Source: Nocardia amamiensis (GTDB lineage Bacteria > Actinomycetota > Actinomycetes > Mycobacteriales > Mycobacteriaceae). From it: a stretch of DNA of 64,000 nt. The position numbers were made by a program, and so were the translations under genes. Below the pieces are notes generated by a model, which saw only the letters and a list, made by a program, of their open reading frames with translations, was not told where the DNA came from and did not search any database. The stretch is taken from NCBI RefSeq assembly GCF_015477605.1, contig NZ_JADLQX010000019.1, positions 1-64,000 on the forward strand, given 5' to 3'. The first letter of the stretch is position 1, and each line of letters starts with the position of its first letter. Positions 8,090-15,674 of this stretch are shown one piece after another.

Positions 8090-9711
8090 CCGACGAAATG
8101 CCGACCTTGTATGTGCCGGATGTATATTCGTCCCGATGGCCGGCGGAGCGGCTCAAACTTTCCGTCCCGATTCATGACTGGTTGGACAAAGACACCGAGG
8201 TCAAAAGCCTTTTTACGATTCTGAAAGAGGACTGGCAGGCTTTCGGGGAGAAGCCGAGGCCGAAGGTGCCACCACGCGGCACGGTTCCCCCCGTCGACTT
8301 GACAAGCGCCAGAATCAGATCTGGCATGTTCGAGTCTTATGTACAGGTAAATGACAGCCTCAAGAGGGCGTTCGACGCCATGCAGCAGCAGGATGTGAAA
8401 GTCCAGAAAAAGATTGAGGACTCGAAGATTACCACAGAGACTGCTCAAGGCTATCTCAGGAAGTTGATCGCGGATCTCAACATCGAGGCGGAGAAGCCGC
8501 CTGTTGAAATGAGCGAGGACCAGCATGTCATGGCCTACATCACTGCCGGTATGGAAAAGTCCCTGCAAATTATGACGGGCGCGAAATCCGAGCAAGAGAG
8601 ACATGCGGAAGGCATCGACGGTGATACCGCTCTGACCAAGGAGCTCGTGGCCAGGATCAAGGCGCTGGAGGACGCGGCGAAGAATCCGGCGTTGAATCCG
8701 CCCTCCGTGCCCCCGGTATCCCCGACACCACCCGGTACGACAGAGCCGCCATACGTGGACGACAGTACTCTGCCGCCCGGCCTGGACGGTCTGGATGACG
8801 GCAGCAGTCCCGATAGCCTGACGCCGCCCGGCTTGGACGACTCCGGCCTCAACGGCCAGTCACCCAGTAGCCCGGGCAATCTCGGGAACACACCGGGTAC
8901 GACGCCGACCAGCCCTGGCGTGCAGCCCGTGGCCGCGCCCTCGCCGGTGGGCTCCGGCATGGACATGCTCGGCCCCATGATGCAGGCGATGCAGCAGCAG
9001 GCGCTGATGCGGCAGCTCGCCGATCAGGACAGCCGGCGCCGGGAGCTGGATCCGAGCCGCTTCGAGGACGAAGTCGCGCCGGTCACCCCACAACCGGTCA
9101 CCCCACAGCCGGTCACGGCGCAGCCCGCCACGGCGCAGCAATCCGCGACAGCTCCGGCGACGCAGCACGGACAGCCGACCGGCACAACGTCTTCCACGCA
9201 ACCTGCGGGCGCACCCGCTCGCATACCGGATGCGGACGGCAGCGTGATGTACACGCACCCGGACGGCGTCACGGAGAAGCTGAACGTTACGGCCGCACAG
9301 GCATTCGACAAGGCGTACGGCAACCACAGCGACACCGATGCTCAGAAGGCATACGAGGGGACGCCGGCGTGGTGGAAGGACGAAGAGGCACTTCGGCTTC
9401 TGCGTGTCATGCCCGAAGAAGAGGATCGCTTCACAAGTGGTTGCGTTGTCATGTTCAAGGGCGGTAAGACGGCGCTGCTGCGGGTGGCTCCCGACAAGGG
9501 CGATGGGTTCCACGTCGTCATCAAGGGCGAACTGAAGCCGTTCGACCAGAACATGCCCGAACTCGCAACGGAGGAAGGTTCCTTCGACGGATTCAGGCGC
9601 CCGAATGGCATCGATGTGACCGCGCCGGTGGACAAGGGTACGCCCCTGTCGACGCCGGGCTCGGCCGATCAGTCCGCGAACACGACAATGCCGGTTGTCG
9701 CCGCGGGCTGA
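8086..9711 (+). CDS. Esp-like protein of unknown function with Pro-rich centre
   Basis: 541 residues; ATG overlaps the previous stop by four bases. Residues 1-200 are helical and charged ('VNDSLKRAFDAMQQQDVKVQ'). A Pro/Gly/Ser linker covers about 205-285, followed by a Met/Gln-rich hydrophobic segment ('GSGMDMLGPMMQAMQQQALM') and short Thr-Pro-Gln repeats ('TPQPVTPQPVTAQPATAQ'). The C-terminal about 120 residues look like a folded α/β domain ('SGCVVMFKGGKTALLRVAP'). The layout of helical head, proline linker and small globular tail resembles mycobacterial ESX-1-secreted Esp proteins, but no specific orthologue is recognised. Probably ESX cargo co-expressed with EspB-like. Confidence 0.65.
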   Translation: MTDEMPTLYVPDVYSSRWPAERLKLSVPIHDWLDKDTEVKSLFTILKEDWQAFGEKPRPKVPPRGTVPPVDLTSARIRSGMFESYVQVNDSLKRAFDAMQQQDVKVQKKIEDSKITTETAQGYLRKLIADLNIEAEKPPVEMSEDQHVMAYITAGMEKSLQIMTGAKSEQERHAEGIDGDTALTKELVARIKALEDAAKNPALNPPSVPPVSPTPPGTTEPPYVDDSTLPPGLDGLDDGSSPDSLTPPGLDDSGLNGQSPSSPGNLGNTPGTTPTSPGVQPVAAPSPVGSGMDMLGPMMQAMQQQALMRQLADQDSRRRELDPSRFEDEVAPVTPQPVTPQPVTAQPATAQQSATAPATQHGQPTGTTSSTQPAGAPARIPDADGSVMYTHPDGVTEKLNVTAAQAFDKAYGNHSDTDAQKAYEGTPAWWKDEEALRLLRVMPEEEDRFTSGCVVMFKGGKTALLRVAPDKGDGFHVVIKGELKPFDQNMPELATEEGSFDGFRRPNGIDVTAPVDKGTPLSTPGSADQSANTTMPVVAAG

Positions 9712-9753
9712 TCGCGCGAGGAAGGTTGCGGCAGATGAGGAGAGGAGGTCGCG

Positions 9754-11223
9754 ATGCCGCTGAATGTGGATCCGCAGGAGCTGGTCGCCACGGCGGCGAA
9801 GCTTGCGCAGATGGCGCGGGATACCGGCGCGGCGTTGCCCCCGGGATGGGTTGTGCCCGCGGGCGCCGACCCGATCTCCGCGGAGGCGGTGCCGCAGCTC
9901 AACGCGCAAGCGGCGTCGCTGCTCAACGGGATGATCGGTGTGCTCAATGGGATCCAGCGCACCGCGTACAACGTCGGCGCCGCGGCGGTCGACTACACCG
10001 AGGAAGATGACCGCGGTGCGCGTGCGATCGGCGACGGTGGTGGCGACATCGTCGCCAATCCGGTTGGCGACGTCCAGGAGGTCAGTCCGCGGCGGCCGCC
10101 TGCGCTGCGGTTCCCGGTTGCCGGTGGTGCGGTCGACCCGTTGACCTTCGCGAAGCAATTGCATACGGGTCCTGGGCCCGGCGCGGCAACCGGATTCGCG
10201 GACGCGCTGCGCAAGTTCACCGGTGGCCCGCATCTACTCGCGACCGGGGGCGTCGACTCGGCGGCGCGGGCGATGCAGAACTGGGAGCCGGTGGGCGCCT
10301 CGGCGGCGGTCGAACTCGGTCAACACCGCGGGTGGCTGGACCAGCTCGGCCGGGGCCTCGGGATGCTCGCCGACGGAATCGACACCTACAGCAACGCATT
10401 CCGTACGGCGAAGGCGAAGCACCCCACGCCGGAGGAGATCATCGCGGCGCGCAAAGAGCTGCTCGCCGCGATGCGCTCCAAGAACGAGCTCGGCGTCCAG
10501 GCGGCGTTGGCCAAATTCAACGAGCAGAACGCCCGTTCGCTGGAGACGATCACCGGATACTCGACCGAGGTCGGCTCCAAAGTGGGGACGGGTGAGGGAA
10601 CAGGCGAAGGCAACGGAAGCGGAAAAGGCAGCGGCGGCGGCGACAGCAGCGCGCTCACCCAGATGCTGCCCGCACTCATGAGCGCGATGGCCTCGGCCGG
10701 AATGCCGCTGTCTCAGCTCGGGCAGTCGGATTCCGCTGAGGACTACAGCCTCGAGGAGTACGGCTACGACGACCTCGGCATCCCGAGTGGCATCGGCACG
10801 GGCAGCCCCGGCGGGACGCCCATCAGCAGCCTCGGCACCAGCATCTCGGACGTCACCGCGGAAACCATCTCGGCCACGGCCTTGCCGCTGGCCGCATCGG
10901 CCAGTGTCGGCTCGTCATCCATGCCGCGTACGCCGGTGATCGAGCCCCTCTCCACATCCTCGGCGGCCAACGCGGCCGCCGCGCGCGGCGGTACGCCGAT
11001 GATGCCGTACATGCCCATGGCGCCGGGCATGGGCAACGCCGCGGGCAACGGCAACGATCGCAGCCGAGTCGTGGCATGGCATCCGGACCGTCTCATGTAC
11101 GTCGACGACACACCGCACACCGAAGCGGTGATCGGCGAGCGGCCGACCATCGCCCCGACTGTGACCCCGCCGACGCCCACCCCGAGCAACCAGACCCCGA
11201 GCCAACCCGGAGGTAACGCATGA
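9754..11223 (+). CDS. espB: EspB-like ESX substrate (PE/PPE-type fold)
   Basis: 489 residues from an ATG with a strong AGGAGAGGAGGT upstream. The N-terminal about 285 residues match mycobacterial EspB in layout. There is a PE-like two-helix unit ending in the export motif YxxxD ('YTEEDDRGA', about residue 86), and a PPE-like unit with 'NWEPVG' where EspB has the WxG turn, then 'QLGRGLGMLADGIDTYSNAF' and 'KHPTPEEIIAARKELL'. After a Gly-rich linker and Met-rich segment, the C-terminus carries 'YVDDTPHTEAVIGERP', strongly resembling the EspB tail 'YTEDRAWTEAVIGNR' (from memory). In mycobacteria EspB is secreted by ESX-1, is trimmed by MycP1 and forms heptameric rings; the same role is inferred here. 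It sits between unassigned Esp proteins and EspL/EspH-like genes. Confidence 0.85.
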   Translation: MPLNVDPQELVATAAKLAQMARDTGAALPPGWVVPAGADPISAEAVPQLNAQAASLLNGMIGVLNGIQRTAYNVGAAAVDYTEEDDRGARAIGDGGGDIVANPVGDVQEVSPRRPPALRFPVAGGAVDPLTFAKQLHTGPGPGAATGFADALRKFTGGPHLLATGGVDSAARAMQNWEPVGASAAVELGQHRGWLDQLGRGLGMLADGIDTYSNAFRTAKAKHPTPEEIIAARKELLAAMRSKNELGVQAALAKFNEQNARSLETITGYSTEVGSKVGTGEGTGEGNGSGKGSGGGDSSALTQMLPALMSAMASAGMPLSQLGQSDSAEDYSLEEYGYDDLGIPSGIGTGSPGGTPISSLGTSISDVTAETISATALPLAASASVGSSSMPRTPVIEPLSTSSAANAAAARGGTPMMPYMPMAPGMGNAAGNGNDRSRVVAWHPDRLMYVDDTPHTEAVIGERPTIAPTVTPPTPTPSNQTPSQPGGNA

Positions 11224-11245
11224 ATGAGCGCAGCGAGGTGGATTC

Positions 11246-11587
11246 ATGAGTTCCATCCACCCGGACGTGCAGGCGGCCTTGGATGCCGCCCGCGATCTGC
11301 GGCACCGGATCGCCGAGATGCGGGAGAAGATCGACAACATCCGTGCCCGCAGGCCGTCGCCGAGCGGCGCGGTCATCCCGGAGGTCGACGCCATGGGCAG
11401 GCTGACCGATCTCTACCTGGCTCCGGGCACCGCCGCCCGGCTGACCTGCCCCGAGCTGACCAACGAGATCATGTCCGCCATCCGGGAGAGCACCGCCGAC
11501 GCTGCGCGGCAGTACGAAAGCATCATGGACGCGGCGCCCATCGACGAAACCGAACCGGTCACCACGGCATCCGGGCAGGCGGGATGA
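11246..11587 (+). CDS. YbaB/EbfC-like protein, EspL-like
   Basis: 113 residues. A coiled N-terminal helix ('DVQAALDAARDLRHRIAEMR') is followed by short strands ('GAVIPEVDAMGRLTDLYLAP') and a C-terminal helix ('LTNEIMSAIRESTADAARQY'), the YbaB/EbfC fold order. ESX-1 EspL has the same fold and length (about 115) and also lies next to espB in mycobacteria, so this is its probable counterpart, acting in the cytosol to stabilise Esp cargo. The start follows a GAGGTGG about 7 bases upstream. The start is embedded in a short linker (ATGAGCGCAGCGAGG) that recurs in variant form before the next gene. Confidence 0.68.
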   Translation: MSSIHPDVQAALDAARDLRHRIAEMREKIDNIRARRPSPSGAVIPEVDAMGRLTDLYLAPGTAARLTCPELTNEIMSAIRESTADAARQYESIMDAAPIDETEPVTTASGQAG

Positions 11588-11609
11588 GCGAGCGGCGCGA
11601 GGCGAGGGC

Positions 11610-12320
11610 ATGAGCGAGCCGGTCCCGGACGTCACCGTCGCGGATACGGTGCGGTGGTTGCACGACGAGGGGCTGGTGCGCCTCGCCGGGGTCGCGGAAA
11701 GCATGCCGGAGACGATCGTCGCCTACACGATCGATGTCGCGACCGGAACCGTCACCGCGCATCCTGCGACTGGAGGCGGTGTCGGCGCGGACGCGGTGTC
11801 ATTGGCCGCCGACGACCTGCCGTATCCGGTCGGCACCGCCAAGCGTCTGGTGATCGCCGGTGTCACGACGACGGATACAGTGCTGGTGATCGACTTGGCC
11901 GCGACCCTCGCGATCGCGATCAACGCCGACCACCCTGAGCAGGCGGCGCGGTCCTGGGTAATGCAGTTGCTGCTGAACCCGGAGATCACCATCACCACCA
12001 ACAGCGGCGACGTCGCGATCGGCACCAGTGCCCGGCTGCGGCAGAGTTTCATCCCCGGCGGCGGCGCCACCCTGGTGAACATCGATGACACGCGCCCGCC
12101 CGTCACCGCGGTGACATTGAACGCGACCACCGACGGTCCCGATCATCTCGACGTGGCCGCCGACGGCACCGGCGAGATGTACCTGGGCGCGCGATTCTGG
12201 CAGCTGCGCCAGGTCATGCGTATCGAGGACGCCGCCTGGTCGGCGCTGGCGGCGCGCTTGGACGCCACGGCCGACGACGCCGGCTACGCGATCAGTCCTG
12301 AACCTGCCGAACGACTCTGA
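11610..12320 (+). CDS. Conserved-looking ESX-cluster protein, function unknown
   Basis: 236 residues. No signal peptide or membrane helix. It begins with a helix ('VADTVRWLHDEGLVRLAG') and then alternates strands and helices ('TIDVATGTVTAHPATGG', 'RSWVMQLLLNPEITITTNSG', 'MYLGARFWQLRQVMRIEDA'), suggesting one soluble α/β domain. It is sandwiched between EspL-like and EspH-like genes in the same operon, so a cytosolic chaperone or adaptor role for ESX cargo is reasonable but unproven. I do not recognise its family. Confidence 0.6.
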   Translation: MSEPVPDVTVADTVRWLHDEGLVRLAGVAESMPETIVAYTIDVATGTVTAHPATGGGVGADAVSLAADDLPYPVGTAKRLVIAGVTTTDTVLVIDLAATLAIAINADHPEQAARSWVMQLLLNPEITITTNSGDVAIGTSARLRQSFIPGGGATLVNIDDTRPPVTAVTLNATTDGPDHLDVAADGTGEMYLGARFWQLRQVMRIEDAAWSALAARLDATADDAGYAISPEPAERL

Positions 12321-12331
12321 GAGAGCACCCG

Positions 12332-12700
12332 ATGACCGACATGCACCCGATCGACATGGACGATTTCGACGTCGACGATGATCTCGACGCCGCCCCGCCG
12401 GACTGGCGGAGCAGGACCTACGAGGTGTTCAACCCCGATCACACCCTCGGCGTCGGCTGTGACCGCGACGGGGAGATCATCGGCCTCTACATCACCGACG
12501 ATGCCCGCGACAACGGCGATACCTGGCTGGCCGCCGAGATCGTCCGGCTCGCGCGGTTGGCGCATGCGAAGTCACGGGTCGGGTTGCGCGCCGAAATGGA
12601 GTACAACGGCACTCGCCCCTACACGATCGACTCCTTCGACCTTCCGACCGAGGCGTCGTATCGCGCGATGGAGGAGGCCGAGTTCCGACGCAATTCCTGA
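12332..12700 (+). CDS. EspH/EspD-family ESX accessory protein
   Basis: 122 residues. An acidic N-terminus ('MDDFDVDDDLDA') precedes a core 'YEVFNPDHTLGVGCDRDGEI' and 'TWLAAEIVRLARLAHAKSRV', and the tail reads 'LPTEASYRAMEEAEFRRN'. From memory, mycobacterial EspH and EspD share each block in the same order: an Asp-rich head, 'LFTVTNP' with a D-G-R/I turn, 'LADEIFVIADLARQKA', and 'LPTPEEAAAAEAEVFATRY'. Our protein is about 60 residues shorter. In mycobacteria EspH is a cytosolic factor needed for export of EspE/EspF-type substrates, and EspD stabilises EspA/EspC. Here it lies just before an EspC-like gene, fitting a chaperone role. Confidence 0.72.
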   Translation: MTDMHPIDMDDFDVDDDLDAAPPDWRSRTYEVFNPDHTLGVGCDRDGEIIGLYITDDARDNGDTWLAAEIVRLARLAHAKSRVGLRAEMEYNGTRPYTIDSFDLPTEASYRAMEEAEFRRNS

Positions 12701-12735
12701 GTGCAGAGCTTCGACTTTCGAGATAGGACACCGAC

Positions 12736-13053
12736 ATGACCGACGCGGTGGATACGGACGATCCCGACGAGGTCGCCGTCTCTTGGCGCAAGTACCGGAC
12801 GGCGGACACCACGTTCGGTGACCGGGTCGAGGAGATCGCCGGAAAGTTCCGGGTTCCAGGAGGTCCGAAGTCGGAGCTCGATCTGGACCACACCAAGTAC
12901 ACCAACGCTGTGCGACGACTGGTCCGTGCTCACGTGCATGCGGATGGCCGCCGGACGGTCGCGCTCGATGGGCACGTCACGGAGACCGTCGGCGCATACT
13001 CGAGCACGGACCAGGCTGGAGCCGCCACGGTTCGCCGCGCCGAGCCCACCTGA
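12736..13053 (+). CDS. EspC/EspF-like small ESX substrate
   Basis: 105 residues. The C-terminal helix carries the ESX export signature YxxxD in 'ETVGAYSSTDQAGAATVRRA', preceded by a second helix region ('AVRRLVRAHVHADGRR'), the two-helix layout of EspC/EspF proteins. The N-terminal 40 residues are acidic and shorter on helical propensity than in EspC. It follows the EspH/EspD-like gene by 35 bases and precedes the EspK-like gene by 9 bases. Likely secreted as a complex with a partner; the partner is not identified. Confidence 0.65.
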   Translation: MTDAVDTDDPDEVAVSWRKYRTADTTFGDRVEEIAGKFRVPGGPKSELDLDHTKYTNAVRRLVRAHVHADGRRTVALDGHVTETVGAYSSTDQAGAATVRRAEPT

Positions 13054-13062
13054 TCCCTCACG

Positions 13063-15522
13063 ATGGAACCGGAGCGCAACAGCCCGTACTGGCGCGAGAT
13101 CGTCCGCGACAACTGGCCGGAGATCGACCCCTCGCACTGGGACGATCTCGAACGCGTTGCGCGCGACGGTGCGGCGTCGCTGGACCTGTTTGATCCGGAA
13201 AGCCGCCGTCGCGACTTCGAGGAGCGGGTGCGCTCCGGTGCGGGGTTGGAAGGGGTCAAGCAGGACATGCTTCGCCGGCGCGCGAAGCGACAGATGGTCG
13301 TCGACGCTTTGGAGAACGTGGCGGATGCCTTCCGGGGTTTCGCCGACGTGGTGCGCCGAACGCGCAACCAGATCCTGGACATCGTCGAGGCCGCCGACAA
13401 GAGGATCAACGACACCAAGCGCGCCGCAGCGGCGGAGGAGGACGAATCCGACGCCCAGGCCATCAAGGACCGGATTCCCGGCATCATCGCCGCTGCACGG
13501 GACGACGTCGAGGACGTCGTGCGGAACGCGCGGAGTTTCCCGCTGCCCGAGCTGCCTATGGGACCGCCGGAACCTGTATCGGGTAGGGGGGAAGGGCGAG
13601 ATGCCGATCCGCAACACCGGCCCGCCCACGACCACTCCGGCGACCACCGGTATGGCGGACCACCAGGACGGCCAGGGCCGAAAGACGTTATCCCGATACC
13701 ACTGTTTCCGGATGTCACCGGGCATGAGCCCCAGATCGATCCGGGCGCGCCGGGAACCGAAATCGAACTTCCGTCGAATTCTGGTCCCACGGAAGGCACT
13801 CCGGTCGTTCCTCCGTCGACGGGCCCGACGCCGCTGACGACGACACCCGGTCCGACGACGACTCCCGGTCCGACGACCCCCGTCGGCTACTCACCCGGCG
13901 CCGTCACCGACGACGGACCGGGCTCGCCCGCAGGAGGCCCCGCGCGTGCTCAGGGCAGCGACAGCGAGCCGGCCGGTTCGGACCAGGATGTCTCGGCGGA
14001 TGACACCCACGGGGATACGGCTTCCGCGGACCCCTCGGCCGAGGGAACGGAGTCGGCCGCTCATGACGGTTCGACCACCGTTGCGGCCGAGGAATCGCGT
14101 CACGCGGGCGGTGCCGAACCGTTCACCGCGACAAGCTCTCCGACGGCCGACCCGACCGCCGCGGCGCCCCCGCTCATCCTTCCGCCACCCATCGCACCAC
14201 CGGCACCCGCCGCATCGGGGGTATCGGCGGTATCGGCTGCTCCGTCCGGATCAGGAGTCTCCGCCCCCGCGGCACAGGCGGGCTCGGGGCCGCCGCCGGT
14301 GCAGGCCAAGCCTGCGGTGCCAGCGGCCGACTCGCGCGGGAACGTCGTCGCGCCGAGGGTCACCGCGGGTCCGTCGGCGCCGCCGTCGGCAGTGTCCAGC
14401 GGCACCGGCAAGGAGCCGCCGGAGCGGGCCAACCAGCGTACGGATGCCGCGAAGAACGAGGCCGAGGGCAGCGACGAGCTGATCCGCGACGTGGTCGGCG
14501 CGGCCATGACCTCCGCCGCCGCGCCGGCGTTCGTGCTGGGCGAGCGGGTCGACGGTGACCTGGTACTGGCGCGCACGTTGCTGAGCGGCGTGCTTGCCGC
14601 GGGCGGCGACGCGGTCGTCGGCCTGGGCTGGGCGGTGTCGGTGATGCGGCATCCGAGCGGCGTCAGCGCGTTCGTGACCTCGAACGAAGGTCGCGGCTGG
14701 TTGCCCGCCGGGCTGTATCTGCCGCGTGAGGTGTCCACGCCGTGGGTCTGGGAGGTCTCCGAGGGTAGCGGGTGGGAGGGCGTCGCCGACGCCGCGCGGG
14801 TGCTGGCCGAGTTCGGGCTGGCCTGGGGCCGCAAGTCCGGCGCCAGGTTGACGGCGGTCGTGTCGTCCGGCGAGATCGACGCGGATCTGCGCAGGCAGCT
14901 GGGTGAGGTCCCGATGGAAGGTGAGGTGGCCGCCTCGTCGGCGATGGATCTCAGCGCGCCGAAGCCGGGGCTGGTCGACCGTCTCGAACTGGTCGGTGCG
15001 CCGCCGCTGGTACAGCGGGCGATGGCGACGCCGGAGCCCGAGATCGCCTGGCGATGCTGGGAATTGGCCTCGGACGCGCACGTTCGCGTGCACCGGGCCG
15101 GTCTCGGTTCCCCGGCCGCGCTAGGGGCGCCCGCGGTACGCGACCGCATTCTCGCCGCGTTGCGGCAGCGCCGCGAGGTGCCGCAAGAGTGGTGGGAGGA
15201 GTTGCGGGACGCCGACGATCTGCTCGCCGCATCGATGCTGGCGCGGCGTGCGGACGTGTCCCGGGTGGCGCTGGGCGAGTTGCGCGCCGACGACGGCAGG
15301 TCGGCCTCGGAGATGACCGCCTTGCGTGCCATGGTCTTCGAGCGGCGGTGCGATGAGCTCGTGCTGCTGCTGGCGGGTGCGGCCAGGCGCCAGAATCTGC
15401 GCGACGCGGTGTACGCCCACGCGCAGGTGGTCGGTCACCCGGCATTCGCCGAACCGGCCGCACCGGGTCCGGCCGGCGGTCCGGCCCGTCGTCCGACCAT
15501 CACGGCGGGTCCGGGGCGCTGA
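13063..15522 (+). CDS. EspK-like ESX protein, paralogue 1
   Basis: 819 residues. Residues 1-155 are a helical, WXG/EspK-like head ('LENVADAFRGFADVVRRT', 'DKRINDTKRAAAAEED'). Residues about 160-465 are a Pro/Thr/Ser/Ala linker with 'TTTPGPTTTPGPTTPV' repeats. Residues about 480-805 form a globular domain whose core 'FVTSNEGRGWLPAGLYLPRE' parallels the C-terminal domain of mycobacterial EspK. Essentially the same domain appears in the next gene (15675). EspK is a chaperone/partner of secreted EspB in ESX-1; the neighbourhood of an EspB-like gene supports a similar job. ATG at 13063 follows the EspC-like stop by 9 bases. Confidence 0.75.
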   Translation: MEPERNSPYWREIVRDNWPEIDPSHWDDLERVARDGAASLDLFDPESRRRDFEERVRSGAGLEGVKQDMLRRRAKRQMVVDALENVADAFRGFADVVRRTRNQILDIVEAADKRINDTKRAAAAEEDESDAQAIKDRIPGIIAAARDDVEDVVRNARSFPLPELPMGPPEPVSGRGEGRDADPQHRPAHDHSGDHRYGGPPGRPGPKDVIPIPLFPDVTGHEPQIDPGAPGTEIELPSNSGPTEGTPVVPPSTGPTPLTTTPGPTTTPGPTTPVGYSPGAVTDDGPGSPAGGPARAQGSDSEPAGSDQDVSADDTHGDTASADPSAEGTESAAHDGSTTVAAEESRHAGGAEPFTATSSPTADPTAAAPPLILPPPIAPPAPAASGVSAVSAAPSGSGVSAPAAQAGSGPPPVQAKPAVPAADSRGNVVAPRVTAGPSAPPSAVSSGTGKEPPERANQRTDAAKNEAEGSDELIRDVVGAAMTSAAAPAFVLGERVDGDLVLARTLLSGVLAAGGDAVVGLGWAVSVMRHPSGVSAFVTSNEGRGWLPAGLYLPREVSTPWVWEVSEGSGWEGVADAARVLAEFGLAWGRKSGARLTAVVSSGEIDADLRRQLGEVPMEGEVAASSAMDLSAPKPGLVDRLELVGAPPLVQRAMATPEPEIAWRCWELASDAHVRVHRAGLGSPAALGAPAVRDRILAALRQRREVPQEWWEELRDADDLLAASMLARRADVSRVALGELRADDGRSASEMTALRAMVFERRCDELVLLLAGAARRQNLRDAVYAHAQVVGHPAFAEPAAPGPAGGPARRPTITAGPGR

Positions 15523-15612
15523 GGGGAGCGAAGCAGGTTGCGGCGGAATCCCGAAACATATTCTCGCTCAAACTAATAGAGGTATCCGACGAGGATCGGT
15601 GCACTGCCCGGC

Positions 15613-15628
15613 TCCCCAGTCGTGGGAA
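15613..15628 (+). promoter_or_regulatory. TTCCC-N6-GGGAA palindrome, copy 2
   Basis: TCCCC-AGTCGT-GGGAA, one mismatch to the consensus. GACAAT follows five bases after the right arm (15634-15639), exactly as in copy 1, and the next start codon is at 15675. Suggests that the second EspK-like gene has its own promoter. Confidence 0.58.
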
Positions 15629-15674
15629 GAATCGACAATAGGGAGGTCGGTGGTGGGAAAGGATCTGATCGAGC

